Of a stretch of DNA of 64,000 bases, positions 55,754-64,000 are shown one piece after another; the first letter of the stretch is position 1, and each line of letters opens with the position of its first letter. Under the pieces are notes generated by a model. The model was not told where the DNA came from, searched no databases, and worked only from the letters and a program-made list of their open reading frames with translations. A program made the translations under genes and the position numbers. This stretch comes from Streptomyces sp. GESEQ-35 (lineage in GTDB: Bacteria; Actinomycetota; Actinomycetes; Streptomycetales; Streptomycetaceae): the NCBI RefSeq assembly GCF_017948485.1, contig NZ_JAFFSX010000017.1, positions 1 through 64,000 of the forward strand, read 5' to 3'.

Positions 55754-57055
55754 GTGCTGGACTCACAGACCCAGACGGTCACGGCAACGGATACCGGGCT
55801 GTCGGCAGGACAAGTCCGTACCGACCCACTGAACTGGCCCGTGGAGCACCAGCAGCCGCGCTGGCCCGACCTCGGCGAACTGGCCGATGTGGAAAGCACG
55901 TTGGGCGACCTGCCCTCGCTGGTGTCACCACGCGACTGTGACGACCTGAGGCGGCGCCTGGCCTCGGTGGCCCGGGGTGAGGGATTCCTGCTCCAGGGCG
56001 GCGACTGCGCGGAGCTGTTCACGGCGCCGCTGACCGAGCCGACGGAGAACAAGCTGCGCTGCCTCGCGGACATGGCCGCGGTGCTGACCTCCGGGTCCGG
56101 CCTGCCGACGCTCACCGTCGGCAGGCTCGCCGGGCAGTACGCGAAACCGCGCTCGGCGAGCACCGAGACCAAGGACGGCCGGACGCTGCCCGTCTACCGA
56201 GGCGACGCGGTGAACGACGTACGCTTCGACACCAAGTCCCGTACACCCGACCCACTGCGTCTGCTCGCCGCGTACCGGGCCGCGGACGGCATCCTGTCCG
56301 ACATCCGGCGGCTTCGCATGAGGAACCGCGCGCTCTTCACCGACCTCGGCGGCTCCTTCTTCACCAGCCATGAAGCGTTGCTGCTGCCGTACGAGACCGC
56401 ACTGACCAAGGTCGATCCGGCTTCCGGACAGAAGTACGGCCTGTCCGGTCATCTGCTGTGGATCGGCGAGCGGACACGACAGCTCGACGGGCCGCATGTG
56501 GCCTTCGCGGCTGCCGTGAGCAACCCGGTTGCGGTCAAGATCGGGCCGACCACGACCCGTACGGACATCGCGAAACTGATCGAACTGATCGACCCGCGCC
56601 GGGAGCCGGGCCGGCTGACCTTCATCACCCGGCTCGGCGCGAACGCGGTGCACGACCGGCTGCCCCTGCTCGTCGACGAGGTGCTCGCCCAGGGTTCACC
56701 GGCGACTTGGGTGTGCGATCCGATGCACGGCAACACCTACACGACCCCGGACGGCATCAAGACCCGTAGGTTCGAGGCGATATGGGCGGAGATCCGCGGA
56801 TTCTTCGAGGTCCATCGGGCGCTGGGCACCCACCCGGGCGGCCTGCACCTGGAGTTGACCAGCCGCGACGTGACCGAGTGCGTGGGCAGCCACTCCCCTG
56901 TGCTGGAGCGGGATCTCCATCTGCGGTACGAGTCGGCCTGCGATCCTCGCCTCAACGGGGCCCAGGCGCTGGAGCTGGCCCGGTTGGTCGCACCGCTGCT
57001 CCGCCCGGCCTCTCAGGGGCTGGAGGTGTTGGAGGACGCCGCCACGCGCGGCTGA
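55754..57055 (+). CDS. Class II DAHP synthase (3-deoxy-7-phosphoheptulonate synthase)
   Basis: 433 residues from GTG 55754 with AAGGAGAG upstream. It shows the class II (plant/Mycobacterium/PhzC-type) motifs: PLNWPVEHQQPRWPDLGEL at the start, FLLQGGDCAELF, YRGDAVNDVRFDTKSRTPDP, ADGILSDIRRLRMRNRALFT, WVCDPMHGNTYTTPDGIKTR and the GGLHLELTSRDVTECVG metal-binding region. It condenses PEP and erythrose-4-phosphate, the first shikimate step. A cluster copy raises chorismate/prephenate supply, fitting the BacA-like enzyme upstream. Last gene of the precursor operon; it is somewhat shorter than M. tuberculosis DAHPS at its N-terminus, which may mean altered feedback control. Confidence 0.95.
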   Translation: MLDSQTQTVTATDTGLSAGQVRTDPLNWPVEHQQPRWPDLGELADVESTLGDLPSLVSPRDCDDLRRRLASVARGEGFLLQGGDCAELFTAPLTEPTENKLRCLADMAAVLTSGSGLPTLTVGRLAGQYAKPRSASTETKDGRTLPVYRGDAVNDVRFDTKSRTPDPLRLLAAYRAADGILSDIRRLRMRNRALFTDLGGSFFTSHEALLLPYETALTKVDPASGQKYGLSGHLLWIGERTRQLDGPHVAFAAAVSNPVAVKIGPTTTRTDIAKLIELIDPRREPGRLTFITRLGANAVHDRLPLLVDEVLAQGSPATWVCDPMHGNTYTTPDGIKTRRFEAIWAEIRGFFEVHRALGTHPGGLHLELTSRDVTECVGSHSPVLERDLHLRYESACDPRLNGAQALELARLVAPLLRPASQGLEVLEDAATRG

Positions 57056-57087
57056 ACCCACTCGTCGTATCCGAGTATCCGCAGATC

Positions 57088-57136
57088 CGAACGAGGACGC
57101 TGCACCGGCAGATCGCCGGTGCAGCGTCCTCGTTCG
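57088..57136. terminator. Perfect 22-bp bidirectional terminator hairpin
   Basis: Arms 57088-57109 and 57115-57136 pair perfectly around an AGATC loop (stem begins CGAACGAGGACGCTGC). It separates the converging DAHP synthase and thioesterase genes. Confidence 0.92.
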
Positions 57137-57154
57137 ATCGGTCCGGCAGCAGTG

Positions 57155-57931
57155 CTACTCGGCCAGCAGGGTCTGGCTGACGAACCCCGGGACGTCGTTG
57201 CCTTCTTCGTTCAGATAGAAGTGACCGCCGGGGAAGACCTCGGCAGTGAAGGGCGCCGAGGTGTACTCGCTCCACCCCGTCATGGAGTCCAGCGGGGCCC
57301 GCCAGTCGGACTCGCCGACGAGCGCGGTGATGGGGATCTCCAAAGCGGGCACGGTGGCGACGTGGTGGCGCTCCCAGAGCTGGAAGTCGGCGAGGACGAC
57401 CGGTATCAGATCGTCCATGACCTCCTGGTCCGCGCTCACCTCTTCGTCGAATCCCCCGAGGCTGAGCACGGCGGCGTGGAACTCCCGCTCCGGGAGGTCG
57501 TGCAGCTTCGGTCCGGCCCAGATCACTTCGGGCGTGGACTGGGCCGACACGAACAGCCGGGTCGGGCGGGGGCCGCCCTGCACCTGCAGCGCCCTCGCCA
57601 CCTCGAAGGCCAGCATCGACCCGCAGGAGTGCCCGAAGAAGGAGAACGGACCGGAGAGTACGGGGCGCAGGTCCGCGACGATCTCCTTCACGAGCCGGCC
57701 GACGTCCTTGGCCGGATTCTCGGCGATCCGGTTCTGCCGGCCCGGCAGTTGAACGGCCGCCAGTTCGATGTCCTCCGGCAGCGTGCGCGCCCAGCTCGCA
57801 TACGCGTTGGCGCCGCCGCCCGCATGGGGGAAGCAGACGATCCGGTGCCGTGCATCGGGTCGCCGGGCACGCCACAGGTGCCGGTTCTCGGGGACCAGAC
57901 GCCCTTTGAGGCCAGGTTTTTGTGTGCGCAC
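57155..57931 (-). CDS. Type II thioesterase
   Basis: 258 residues from GTG 57931. Motifs: RIVCFPHAGGGANAYASWAR, AVQLPGRQNRIAENP, nucleophile elbow FFGHSCGSMLAFE (Ser in GHSCG), VGESDWRAP acid region, VFPGGHFYLNE catalytic His. A GrsT-type proofreading thioesterase that clears blocked carrier proteins. It follows NRPS-3 by 62 bp on the same strand and forms an operon with it. Given that NRPS-3 probably loads in trans, it could also hydrolyse the NRPS-3 aminoacyl product. Confidence 0.93.
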   Translation of the reverse strand: MRTQKPGLKGRLVPENRHLWRARRPDARHRIVCFPHAGGGANAYASWARTLPEDIELAAVQLPGRQNRIAENPAKDVGRLVKEIVADLRPVLSGPFSFFGHSCGSMLAFEVARALQVQGGPRPTRLFVSAQSTPEVIWAGPKLHDLPEREFHAAVLSLGGFDEEVSADQEVMDDLIPVVLADFQLWERHHVATVPALEIPITALVGESDWRAPLDSMTGWSEYTSAPFTAEVFPGGHFYLNEEGNDVPGFVSQTLLAE

Positions 57932-57993
57932 GACGCCCTCCGCGAATGTGGAAACAGCAGGAACCAGTGGGAATCAGCAGGAAGCAGCTGAAG

Positions 57994-60603
57994 TCAGTCA
58001 ACAGGTGCGGTGTCCGCGGCCGCTTCGTCGAGCAGCGCCGCGATGGTCTGCAGGCGGAACAGGGCCTTGGCCGAGACCGGCACGCCCGCCGCCTTGGCCT
58101 TGGCGACGACCATGATCCCGAGGACCGAGTCGCCGCCCAGCTCGTAGAAGTTGTCGGTCACGCCGACGCGGTCGATGTCGAGCACCTCGGCCCAGATCTC
58201 GGCGAGCGCCCGCTCCTCGTCCGTTCGAGGCGCGACGTAGTCCTCGATGTCGGCGGTACGCTCCGGGGCCGGCAGCGCGGCGCGGTCGACCTTGCCGCTC
58301 GGGGTGAGCGGGAACTCGGCGAGCGGCACGACGACCGCGGGCACCATGAACTCCGGGAGCCGGTCCTTGACGAAGTCCTGCAGCGCGGCCGGCTCGGGCC
58401 GGAGGTCCGGCCGGGGGCGGACGTAGCCGACGAGGCGCTTGTGCGCACCCTCTTCGCGCACGATCACCACGGCCTCGTCGACGTCCGGGTGCTGTTGGAG
58501 CACGAGTTCGATCTCGTTCGGCTCGATCCGGAAGCCACGGACCTTGACCTGGCGGTCGACCCGGCCGACATACTCCAGCGCGCCGTCCGGCGACCAGCGC
58601 ACCAGGTCACCTGTGCGGTACAGGCGCTCTCCTGGTGCTGTGGCGAAGATGTCGGGCAGGAAGCGTTCCGCGGTGAGGGCCGGACGCGCCAGGTAGCCTC
58701 GCGCGACCCCCGGCCCGCCGATGAACAGTTCACCGACCACCCCTGCCGGTACCGGGTTCAGCCGTTCGTCGAGGACGTGCACGCTGGTGTTCACGACCGG
58801 TCGGCCGATGGGCACCGTGCCGTGCTCAGCGACGCCTTCCACCAGGTGCCAGGTGGCGAAGGAGGTGGCCTCGGTGGGCCCATAGCAGTGGATCAGCCGC
58901 TGCGGTGGACCCGCCGCCAATGCCTGTGCGACCCGGTCCGGATTGACGGCCTCGCCGCCGAAGAGCAAGTGGCGCAGCGTCCGGAACGCGTCGGGCTGCG
59001 CAGCGACAACCTGGTTGAGCACGGCCGTCGTGAGCACGAGGGTGGTGATGCCATGCCGGGTCAGCGCACCTGTCAGTGCCACTGGGTCGAGCATCGTGTC
59101 CTTGTCGATGACCACCATCCGGGCACCCACGGCCAACGGCCCCCAGATCTCGTAGGTCGCCGCGTCGAACGCCGCATCGGCGCCCTGGGCGACGACGTCG
59201 TCGGGCCGCAGCGGGATGTAGTCGGCGTCGCAGAGCAGTCGGGTGATCGAGCGGTGCTCGACGACTGTCCCCTTCGGCCTGCCGGTCGAACCCGAGGTGT
59301 AGAGGACGTACGCCCCGTCCCGCCCGGAGACCGGGACGGCCGGCGGCGCGGTGGGCTGGACGGCCAGTTGCTGTTCCTGTTCGTCGACCGAGATGAAGTC
59401 GGCGTCGGTCGCCTCACGCAACTTCCCGACCAGCGCGCTCTGCGTCACGCACACCGCCACGTCGGCGTCGCCGAGCATGAAGCCCAGTCGCTCCGTGGGG
59501 TACTTGGGGTCCAGGGGCAGATAGGTGCCGCCGGCGCGAAGGACGGCGAGCAGCGCGGTGACCAGCCCGGGGCCGCGCGGCAGGCACACGGCGACCACGT
59601 CGCCCCGCCGAACCCCGGCGGACACCAGCAGGTTGGCGAGTTGGTTGGCCGTGGTGTCCAGCTGTCCGTACGTCACCGTGTCCGTGCCGGCGACGACCGC
59701 GACCGCGTCGGGCTCCGCCCGGGCGCGCCTGCCGACCAGCTCGTGCACGCACGGCCGTTCCGGCAACTCCACGTGGTTGACACCCCATTCACCGAGCAGG
59801 GTGTGCCGCTCCTCCTCGTCCAGCAGGGGAAGGTCACCCACTGGGCTCATCGGATCCCGCACGGCGGCGGTCAGCAGCACCACCAGGTGCCGGGCCAGTC
59901 GCTCGACGGTGGCCGCATCGAACAGTTCCGGGTCGTAGGCGACAGTGCCGGCGAGCTCTCCCGTACCGGTCAATCGGCAGTCGATCGTGAGGTTGAACTG
60001 CTGAGGTGCCTCGATCGCGTCGGCGTCCCTCAGGACCACCAGAACCGGTGTCAGAGGGGAGCCGTCATCGGTGCCGTGGGGGGGCAGCGCATCCGCGAGC
60101 CTGGAGAAGGGCAGGTCCGCGTTGTCCATCGCGTCCTTGACGAGATGGACGTTCTGCTCGATCAGCCGCGTGAACGGGTCGCCGGGCCGGATTGCCGACC
60201 GCAGGACCACGACGTTGGTGAAGGGACCGTCCGGTCCGGCGGATGTGCGGCCGGTCGCCAAGGTGGCCAGGGGGATGTCCTGCTGCTTGCCGTAACGGGA
60301 GAAGAGCACCTGGGATGCGGCGAGCAGGACGGTGAACAGTGTCCCGCCGGCCGTGCCCGCCAAGTGATTCAACCTGTCGACGGCCTCCCTCGGCACCCGG
60401 AACTCGACGGCGGTGCGCGCCGTGCTCGCCACAGCCGGCCGTGGCCGGTCCGTGGGCAGCCGCAGCACCGGCAGGTCGCCGAGCCGGTCGAGCCAGTAGC
60501 GCTGTTGTTCGGCGAGAAGCGCTTCGGTGGGCCGGGCGAGCAGGCCGGCACCGACGTCGCTGATGCGGGTCGGCGCACCGGGATTGAGTAGGCCCTCGGA
60601 CAT
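57994..60603 (-). CDS. Truncated-C/A/PCP single-module NRPS (NRPS-3)
   Basis: 869 residues from ATG 60603 (GGGGAG 7 bases upstream; a longer frame to 60639 has no better site). Residues about 20-245 match only the second half of a condensation domain (QQRYWLDRLGDLPVLRLPTD onward); the HHxxxDG half is absent, so it cannot condense. The A domain (about 255-770) is complete: YTSGSTGRPKGTVV near 433, FDAATYE near 478, CYGPTEATS near 572, SGKVDR near 770. PCP Ser is in LGGDSVLG near 827. The pocket residues read DAYALGCSF, which I cannot assign. A free-standing C*-A-PCP beside a line with a dead A domain is best explained as the trans-loading module for position 2 on NRPS-2. Forms an operon with the downstream thioesterase. 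Confidence 0.92.
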   Translation of the reverse strand: MSEGLLNPGAPTRISDVGAGLLARPTEALLAEQQRYWLDRLGDLPVLRLPTDRPRPAVASTARTAVEFRVPREAVDRLNHLAGTAGGTLFTVLLAASQVLFSRYGKQQDIPLATLATGRTSAGPDGPFTNVVVLRSAIRPGDPFTRLIEQNVHLVKDAMDNADLPFSRLADALPPHGTDDGSPLTPVLVVLRDADAIEAPQQFNLTIDCRLTGTGELAGTVAYDPELFDAATVERLARHLVVLLTAAVRDPMSPVGDLPLLDEEERHTLLGEWGVNHVELPERPCVHELVGRRARAEPDAVAVVAGTDTVTYGQLDTTANQLANLLVSAGVRRGDVVAVCLPRGPGLVTALLAVLRAGGTYLPLDPKYPTERLGFMLGDADVAVCVTQSALVGKLREATDADFISVDEQEQQLAVQPTAPPAVPVSGRDGAYVLYTSGSTGRPKGTVVEHRSITRLLCDADYIPLRPDDVVAQGADAAFDAATYEIWGPLAVGARMVVIDKDTMLDPVALTGALTRHGITTLVLTTAVLNQVVAAQPDAFRTLRHLLFGGEAVNPDRVAQALAAGPPQRLIHCYGPTEATSFATWHLVEGVAEHGTVPIGRPVVNTSVHVLDERLNPVPAGVVGELFIGGPGVARGYLARPALTAERFLPDIFATAPGERLYRTGDLVRWSPDGALEYVGRVDRQVKVRGFRIEPNEIELVLQQHPDVDEAVVIVREEGAHKRLVGYVRPRPDLRPEPAALQDFVKDRLPEFMVPAVVVPLAEFPLTPSGKVDRAALPAPERTADIEDYVAPRTDEERALAEIWAEVLDIDRVGVTDNFYELGGDSVLGIMVVAKAKAAGVPVSAKALFRLQTIAALLDEAAADTAPVD

Positions 60604-61248
60604 GTCACTGCTCCCCTTCGCGTTCATTGCCTGCGACAAGCCCGAAGCGCAGCGCTGGGGCAGCCCGGCTCGTGAGTTCCGCGGTTTCCCTCGACATGCC
60701 GTCGGTACGGATTGTCGGTACGGGTTACGGAAGAATTCTGGTCACCGGCCGCAGGGAGAATCTCGCGGCCGGCCTGCCACCGACCCGCGACACCCATCGC
60801 GCATTCCGGCCTGCTGCGGTCTTGGTGCCACCGCTACGCAATGCGATGCGCGCGCCTTTCGCACACATGCGGCCCGAGGAGTCCGGCGTGGTAATCACGT
60901 GAACATTAATTCCCATGCCAGTTGACCACGGTAGTGAACCGAGCGCGATCGAACAACCAGGACAACACCGGCAGTAGACCCACCAGTTGTCCCGTCGACA
61001 GGACCGACAAACCAAAGCCCGTGCGTGTGCTGTCCGATCAAGCGGCGAGGGTGAGGTTGTGCGTACGGACGACGACCGTCCGGATATCCGTGGGCCTGCC
61101 TGGACGTGGCCATGGCAGAAGAAGGTCGCCACCTGGACCAGACCACTGGCATGCACATAGGTGTTCGCCGCGCAAGCATTCGAGTGCCGCTCCAGCCGTT
61201 TTCGCGAGATTTCTGGCTGGATATGTTCAACCTTCACATGGAGGCATG
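60604..61248. promoter_or_regulatory. Divergent regulatory region between NRPS-3 and the LmbU-type gene
   Basis: About 645 bp with no gene I can support. It is locally AT-richer (60700-60730, 60900-60930) and must hold the promoters of NRPS-3 (leftward) and of the regulator gene (rightward). A TTGACC hexamer at 60923-60928 is a possible -35 on the plus strand. GGAGG (61240-61244) is the ribosome site for the regulator. Confidence 0.4.
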
Positions 61249-61971
61249 ATGGCGCGTCAGGTCGGTCGAATTCCGGAGTCGCAGGGCGGCCCGGCGAGCA
61301 CCCTTCCCCAGTCCCCGCCACGGCAACCCGTCGCGAGAGCCGCGCCGCCGGGCCGGGGCCAGGTGCTGACGACCAAGGTGGGTCTGCAGATACCGTCGGG
61401 GATGTCCTACGACGAGTGGGAGCGGTCCGGGCGTCAGCTCGCCGGCATCCTCGACTCGTCCTCCTGGTGGCTGGGCGACTGGCTCGTATACGGCAAGGAC
61501 CACTACACCGACCGGTACCAGCGCGGGATACGCGCCGCCGGCCTCTCCTATCAGACCCTTCGCAACTACGCGTGGGTGTCGCGACGCTTCGACCTCACCC
61601 GGCGCCGGCCCGCCCTGAGCTTCCAGCACCATGCCGAGCTGACGGCCATGCCGGTCGAGGAACAGGACTTCTGGCTCGACCGCGCCGAGGAGCAGCAGTG
61701 GACCACCAAGCAGCTGCGCAGCGCCCTGCGCGCCGCACGCCAGAGCGAGGAGCAGCCGCGCACCCCCACCGAGCCGAGCCACCGGCTTGAGGTGCCCGGC
61801 GGCCGTATCCAGTCGTGGCGCAAGGCCGCGGAGCAGCTGGGCGTCGACTTGCAGCACTGGGTGATGACCACGCTGGACAGCGCGGCCGTGATGGCCCTGG
61901 AGGACCTCGGCATGCCGGCGGAGCAGGAGGGGCTGTCCGAGCCCGAGAACATCAAGGGCCTGGCCGCGTAG
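61249..61971 (+). CDS. LmbU/NovE-family transcriptional regulator
   Basis: 240 residues from the ATG at 61249 (a second ATG lies one codon earlier, too close to the GGAGG). The core reads TTKVGLQIPSGMSYDEWERS, WWLGDWLVYGKDHYTDRYQR, GLSYQTLRNYAWVSRRFDLT and LSFQHHAELTAMPVEEQDFW. This is the signature of the LmbU family (LmbU of lincomycin, NovE, CouE, HmtD), cluster-linked activators specific to actinomycete antibiotic loci. It stands alone, divergent from NRPS-3, and is the most likely pathway-specific regulator of this cluster. LmbU is reported to bind a CGCCGGCG core; such octamers occur here but are common in GC-rich DNA. Confidence 0.85.
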   Translation: MARQVGRIPESQGGPASTLPQSPPRQPVARAAPPGRGQVLTTKVGLQIPSGMSYDEWERSGRQLAGILDSSSWWLGDWLVYGKDHYTDRYQRGIRAAGLSYQTLRNYAWVSRRFDLTRRRPALSFQHHAELTAMPVEEQDFWLDRAEEQQWTTKQLRSALRAARQSEEQPRTPTEPSHRLEVPGGRIQSWRKAAEQLGVDLQHWVMTTLDSAAVMALEDLGMPAEQEGLSEPENIKGLAA

Positions 61972-62055
61972 GGCGCGAGCGCTGCCGACTGACCGTGGCC
62001 ACGACATACGGTTCTGATCCACTTCTTGTGGGGCGGTGGCGGAAGGTGACGGTCT

Positions 62056-62560
62056 TCAGTCGGCGAGGAGTATCTGCAGTCCTCGTTCGTGGATCCGATG
62101 TTGCGGTGAAGTGCGGCGGCTTACTTCGGCGGCGTAGGTGGCCCAGCCACCGGCTGCGGCTCGTTGCTATTGGACGGCGACTTGGATGTGGATGCCGAGA
62201 GTTCGGCGAGGACGGCGGCGGGAAGTTCGGTCGCGAGCTGGCAGAGGGCGGTTGTGCGGACGCCGCCGGTGCCGAGGCGTTCGCGGAGCCGGTAGGCACT
62301 GATTGGCTGTCCCGGCTGCCCGCCGGGGAACAGCCATGGGGACGCCGCGCGGTGGCCGGACACGGCATGTCCGCGGCGAGCTGCGGCAAGTTGGGTGACA
62401 AGGGTGTCCAGCGGGGCCGGCAGCGTGATGGGTGCGGATCCGAGTGTGATGTCGACGCGATCACCGCTGATCGTGATGTCGTCAAGGCTGAGGCGGGCGA
62501 TATCGGCGACGTGTTGCGCTGCCCACCGGACTCGCCTTGTACCTGCTCGCGGTTTTCACA
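62056..62560 (-). pseudogene. Site-specific integrase (tyrosine-recombinase-like), C-terminal remnant
   Basis: The minus strand reads WAAQHVADIARLSLDDITIS, ITLGSAPITLPAPLDTLVTQ, SPWLFPGGQPGQPISAYRLR and TTALCQLATELPAAVLA. After a frameshift near 62150 it continues WATYAAEVSRRTSPQHRI and stops at 62056. This is the C-terminal half of an integrase-type protein of Streptomyces mobile elements. The N-terminal half is missing and the catalytic box is disrupted. Confidence 0.65.
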
Positions 62561-62651
62561 GCGCCCGTCACAACCTTCATCTCCCAACTCAGAGTGCTTT
62601 CCTGGGCGTGAACCGATCACTCGACCGAGCAACGAGAACTCCGGGCGGCGT

Positions 62652-62867
62652 TCAGTCCGCCGCCATTGCCTCGGTCAGGCTCCTGGGGCGCAGGTCGGTC
62701 CAGTTCCGTTCGACGTACTCCACGCACTCGGACCTGGCCGCCTCGCCGAAGACCACCCGCCAGCCTGCGGGGACCTCGGAGAACACCGGCCACAGGGAGT
62801 GCTGCTCCTCGTCGTTGACCACGACGTAGAAACGGCCGTCCTCGTCATCGAAGGGGTTCGTGCTCAA
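62652..62867 (-). CDS. MbtH-like protein 2
   Basis: 71 residues from a TTG at 62867 with AAGGACGG upstream. It starts MSTNPFDDEDGRFYVVVNDE and has EEQHSLWPVFSEVPAGW and NWTDLRPRSLTEAM, all MbtH hallmark motifs. Closely similar to MbtH-1 at 43531, but distinct in the loop (RVVFGEAARSECVEYVERN). It is alone on its strand, between a dead integrase gene and an empty region. It may serve NRPS-2 or NRPS-3, which lack an MbtH in their own operons, or be redundant. Confidence 0.95.
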   Translation of the reverse strand: MSTNPFDDEDGRFYVVVNDEEQHSLWPVFSEVPAGWRVVFGEAARSECVEYVERNWTDLRPRSLTEAMAAD

Positions 62868-63607
62868 CTGGCACCGTCCTTAAGCGTCATGGAGTGACTC
62901 GGAATGGGGTATCGCCGGGCCGGGTGCGAGAGAGCACCGGGCAAGGGGTCGCCGATCGGCGTCGTCCGGTGGACAGGGCACTCGGGCGTCCGGTCGACGG
63001 GACACCCGGCATCGGTGGCGACCCCGGCGTTGCCACGTCACCGTAAGGACCCGGCCGCCGGCGCTACAAGGCGCCGGGCTCGCCGGCCTCCCGGTCGTCC
63101 GCCCGGATCTGCACCCCACCGGGATCCTCTGCACCTCAGCGGGTTCCTGTGCCACGATGCCGGGCCGCGACCCGGGCCGGGGCCGGGGCCGCCGTCCTTG
63201 CCGCAGACAAGGAAGATCGGCTGCCTCGCGTTCCTGGGATGAGAACGTACGGCAGCCGATCGGCCCGTCCGCTGTCCGCTCGGGTTCGAGCGGTGATGCG
63301 GGACCCTGGCCTTCTGGGCCGGGCGGCCGCCGTCGTACGGGCTTGGCCGCCCGCGTCGTTGCCGGTGGCCGACGGCCCACTGTTCCGCAGCGCCTTCGAG
63401 ACCCGGGCGAGTTCCGCTGGAGCGCGCAGGGGCGGCCGGGGTCAGCGGTCGGGGTCAGCGGTACCGGCACCGATGTCGGCGCCCGCGCCACCTGAGGATC
63501 GCTCAAGAGCCGCCGCACCTGCGGCAGAGCCCCTCTGGAGCCCGCGCCCAGCCGGTCTCACACCGTTCTATGGTCCGAAGGTGCGCGGCCCGATCCAAGG
63601 GAGAGCG
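62868..63607. other. 740-bp region without recognisable genes
   Basis: Very GC-rich; the open frames here show Arg/Pro/Gly-rich translations typical of non-coding high-GC DNA. It must include the promoters of MbtH-2 (leftward) and of the thioesterase gene (rightward). I find no repeats, tRNA or terminator of note. Confidence 0.5.
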
Positions 63608-64000
63608 ATGGACAGCACACGACCTGCCCTGCGCCTGTTCGTCCTGCACCACGCGGGGGGCTCACACCTGCTGTACCGCCACTGGCCGGCGACGCTGCCG
63701 GACACGTGGGACGTGCGACTGCTCGACGCCCCGGGCCACGGCCTCCTCCTCGACCTGCCGCAGATCACGGACGCCGGCCGTCTCGCCGACTTCCTGCTGC
63801 GCACCATCGAGCCCGAACTGACCTGCCCCTACGCCCTGTTCGGGCACAGCATGGGCGCCCTCCTGACGTACGAGATCACGCGGCGGGCCGTCGACCGGGG
63901 CCTGCCGCTGCCGGTGTGGGCCGGTGTCTCCGCACGGTCCGCACCGCAGCCGGCCGGGCCGGGGCAGCGGTACCACGAGCTGCCGGACGCCGAGCTGCGG
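63608..64000 (+). CDS. Type II thioesterase, partial (cut by window end)
   Basis: 131 residues of the N-terminal half from ATG 63608 (preceded by AAGGGAGAG). LRLFVLHHAGGSHLLYRHWP, then VRLLDAPGHGLLLDLP and the nucleophile elbow FGHSMGALLTYEI identify an alpha/beta-hydrolase thioesterase of the type II group. The LHHAGGSH start and APGHG loop differ from the FPHAGG/LPGRQ versions of the other two thioesterases in this window, so it may have a different substrate. The cluster therefore probably extends beyond 64 kb. Confidence 0.88.
   Translation, partial: MDSTRPALRLFVLHHAGGSHLLYRHWPATLPDTWDVRLLDAPGHGLLLDLPQITDAGRLADFLLRTIEPELTCPYALFGHSMGALLTYEITRRAVDRGLPLPVWAGVSARSAPQPAGPGQRYHELPDAELR

Noticed and set aside
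57922..60591. Long plus-strand open frame opposite NRPS-3
   Set aside because: Shadow of NRPS-3; no domain content.
62880..63518. 212-codon minus-strand frame near the right end
   Set aside because: Arg/Pro-rich low-complexity translation typical of non-coding GC-rich DNA.

Overview
The window is high-GC actinobacterial DNA, almost certainly from a Streptomyces-like organism. The evidence is the strong third-position GC, frequent GTG/TTG starts, MbtH proteins, LmbU-type and BTAD regulators, and many eroded insertion sequences. About half of it (roughly 26.0-64.0 kb) is a nonribosomal peptide (NRPS) biosynthetic cluster that continues past the right edge. The left part is a mosaic of ordinary accessory genes and relics.

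Left part (1-25.4 kb): fragments of three transposases (1-2.2 kb); a secreted I36-type peptidase inhibitor with a nearby broken copy; an ArsR-like and a TetR regulator; a secreted beta-propeller protein; a 917-residue DUF4157 protein with the architecture of an extracellular contractile injection system cargo; a translationally coupled monooxygenase/MFS pair; a Tat-type lipoprotein amine oxidase; and a second TetR gene whose 21-bp operator also occurs upstream of the MFS gene. Next come a hypothetical protein, a membrane protein, a secreted S33 peptidase, a relic NRPS adenylation domain, a type II thioesterase, a GtrA-like protein, a DrrAB-type ABC exporter and a large BTAD regulator. The thioesterase leader (two conserved hairpins) is duplicated 7.5 kb downstream, just before the main NRPS gene, but there it lacks a start codon. 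This suggests that the left edge of the cluster has been rearranged.

NRPS core: NRPS-2 (46.4-52.5 kb, minus) reads A-PCP-E-C-A*-PCP. NRPS-1 (26.0-43.5 kb, plus) reads C-A-PCP-E / C-A-nMT-PCP / C-A-PCP-E / C-A-PCP-TE. The C-domain subtypes match the chirality of the residue each would receive, so I infer the order NRPS-2 then NRPS-1 and a hexapeptide of the form D1-L2-D3-(N-methyl)L4-D5-Thr6. The A* domain of position 2 lacks its ATP-binding core and the catalytic lysine. A separate truncated-C/A/PCP protein (NRPS-3, 58.0-60.6 kb) is the best candidate to load that position in trans. Helpers are two MbtH proteins, a P450, a flavoprotein coupled to NRPS-2, and type II thioesterases.

Precursor operon (52.8-57.1 kb, plus): a small cupin, a BacA-like prephenate-decarboxylase homologue, an RraA/aldolase-family protein, a quinone-oxidoreductase-type reductase and a class II DAHP synthase. 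BacA plus a cupin are signatures of bacilysin/aeruginosin-type diversion of prephenate to non-aromatic, cyclohexadienyl amino acids. Two adenylation domains in the line have Phe-like binding pockets, so a dihydro- or cyclohexenyl-alanine type residue is the most interesting prediction. The RraA member is not part of the BacA pathways I know.

Regulation: an LmbU/NovE-family activator (61.2-62.0 kb), a perfect 16-bp palindrome in the divergent promoter between NRPS-2 and the precursor operon, and very strong bidirectional terminators at both convergent junctions (45.1 and 57.1 kb). A dead integrase gene lies at 62.1-62.6 kb.
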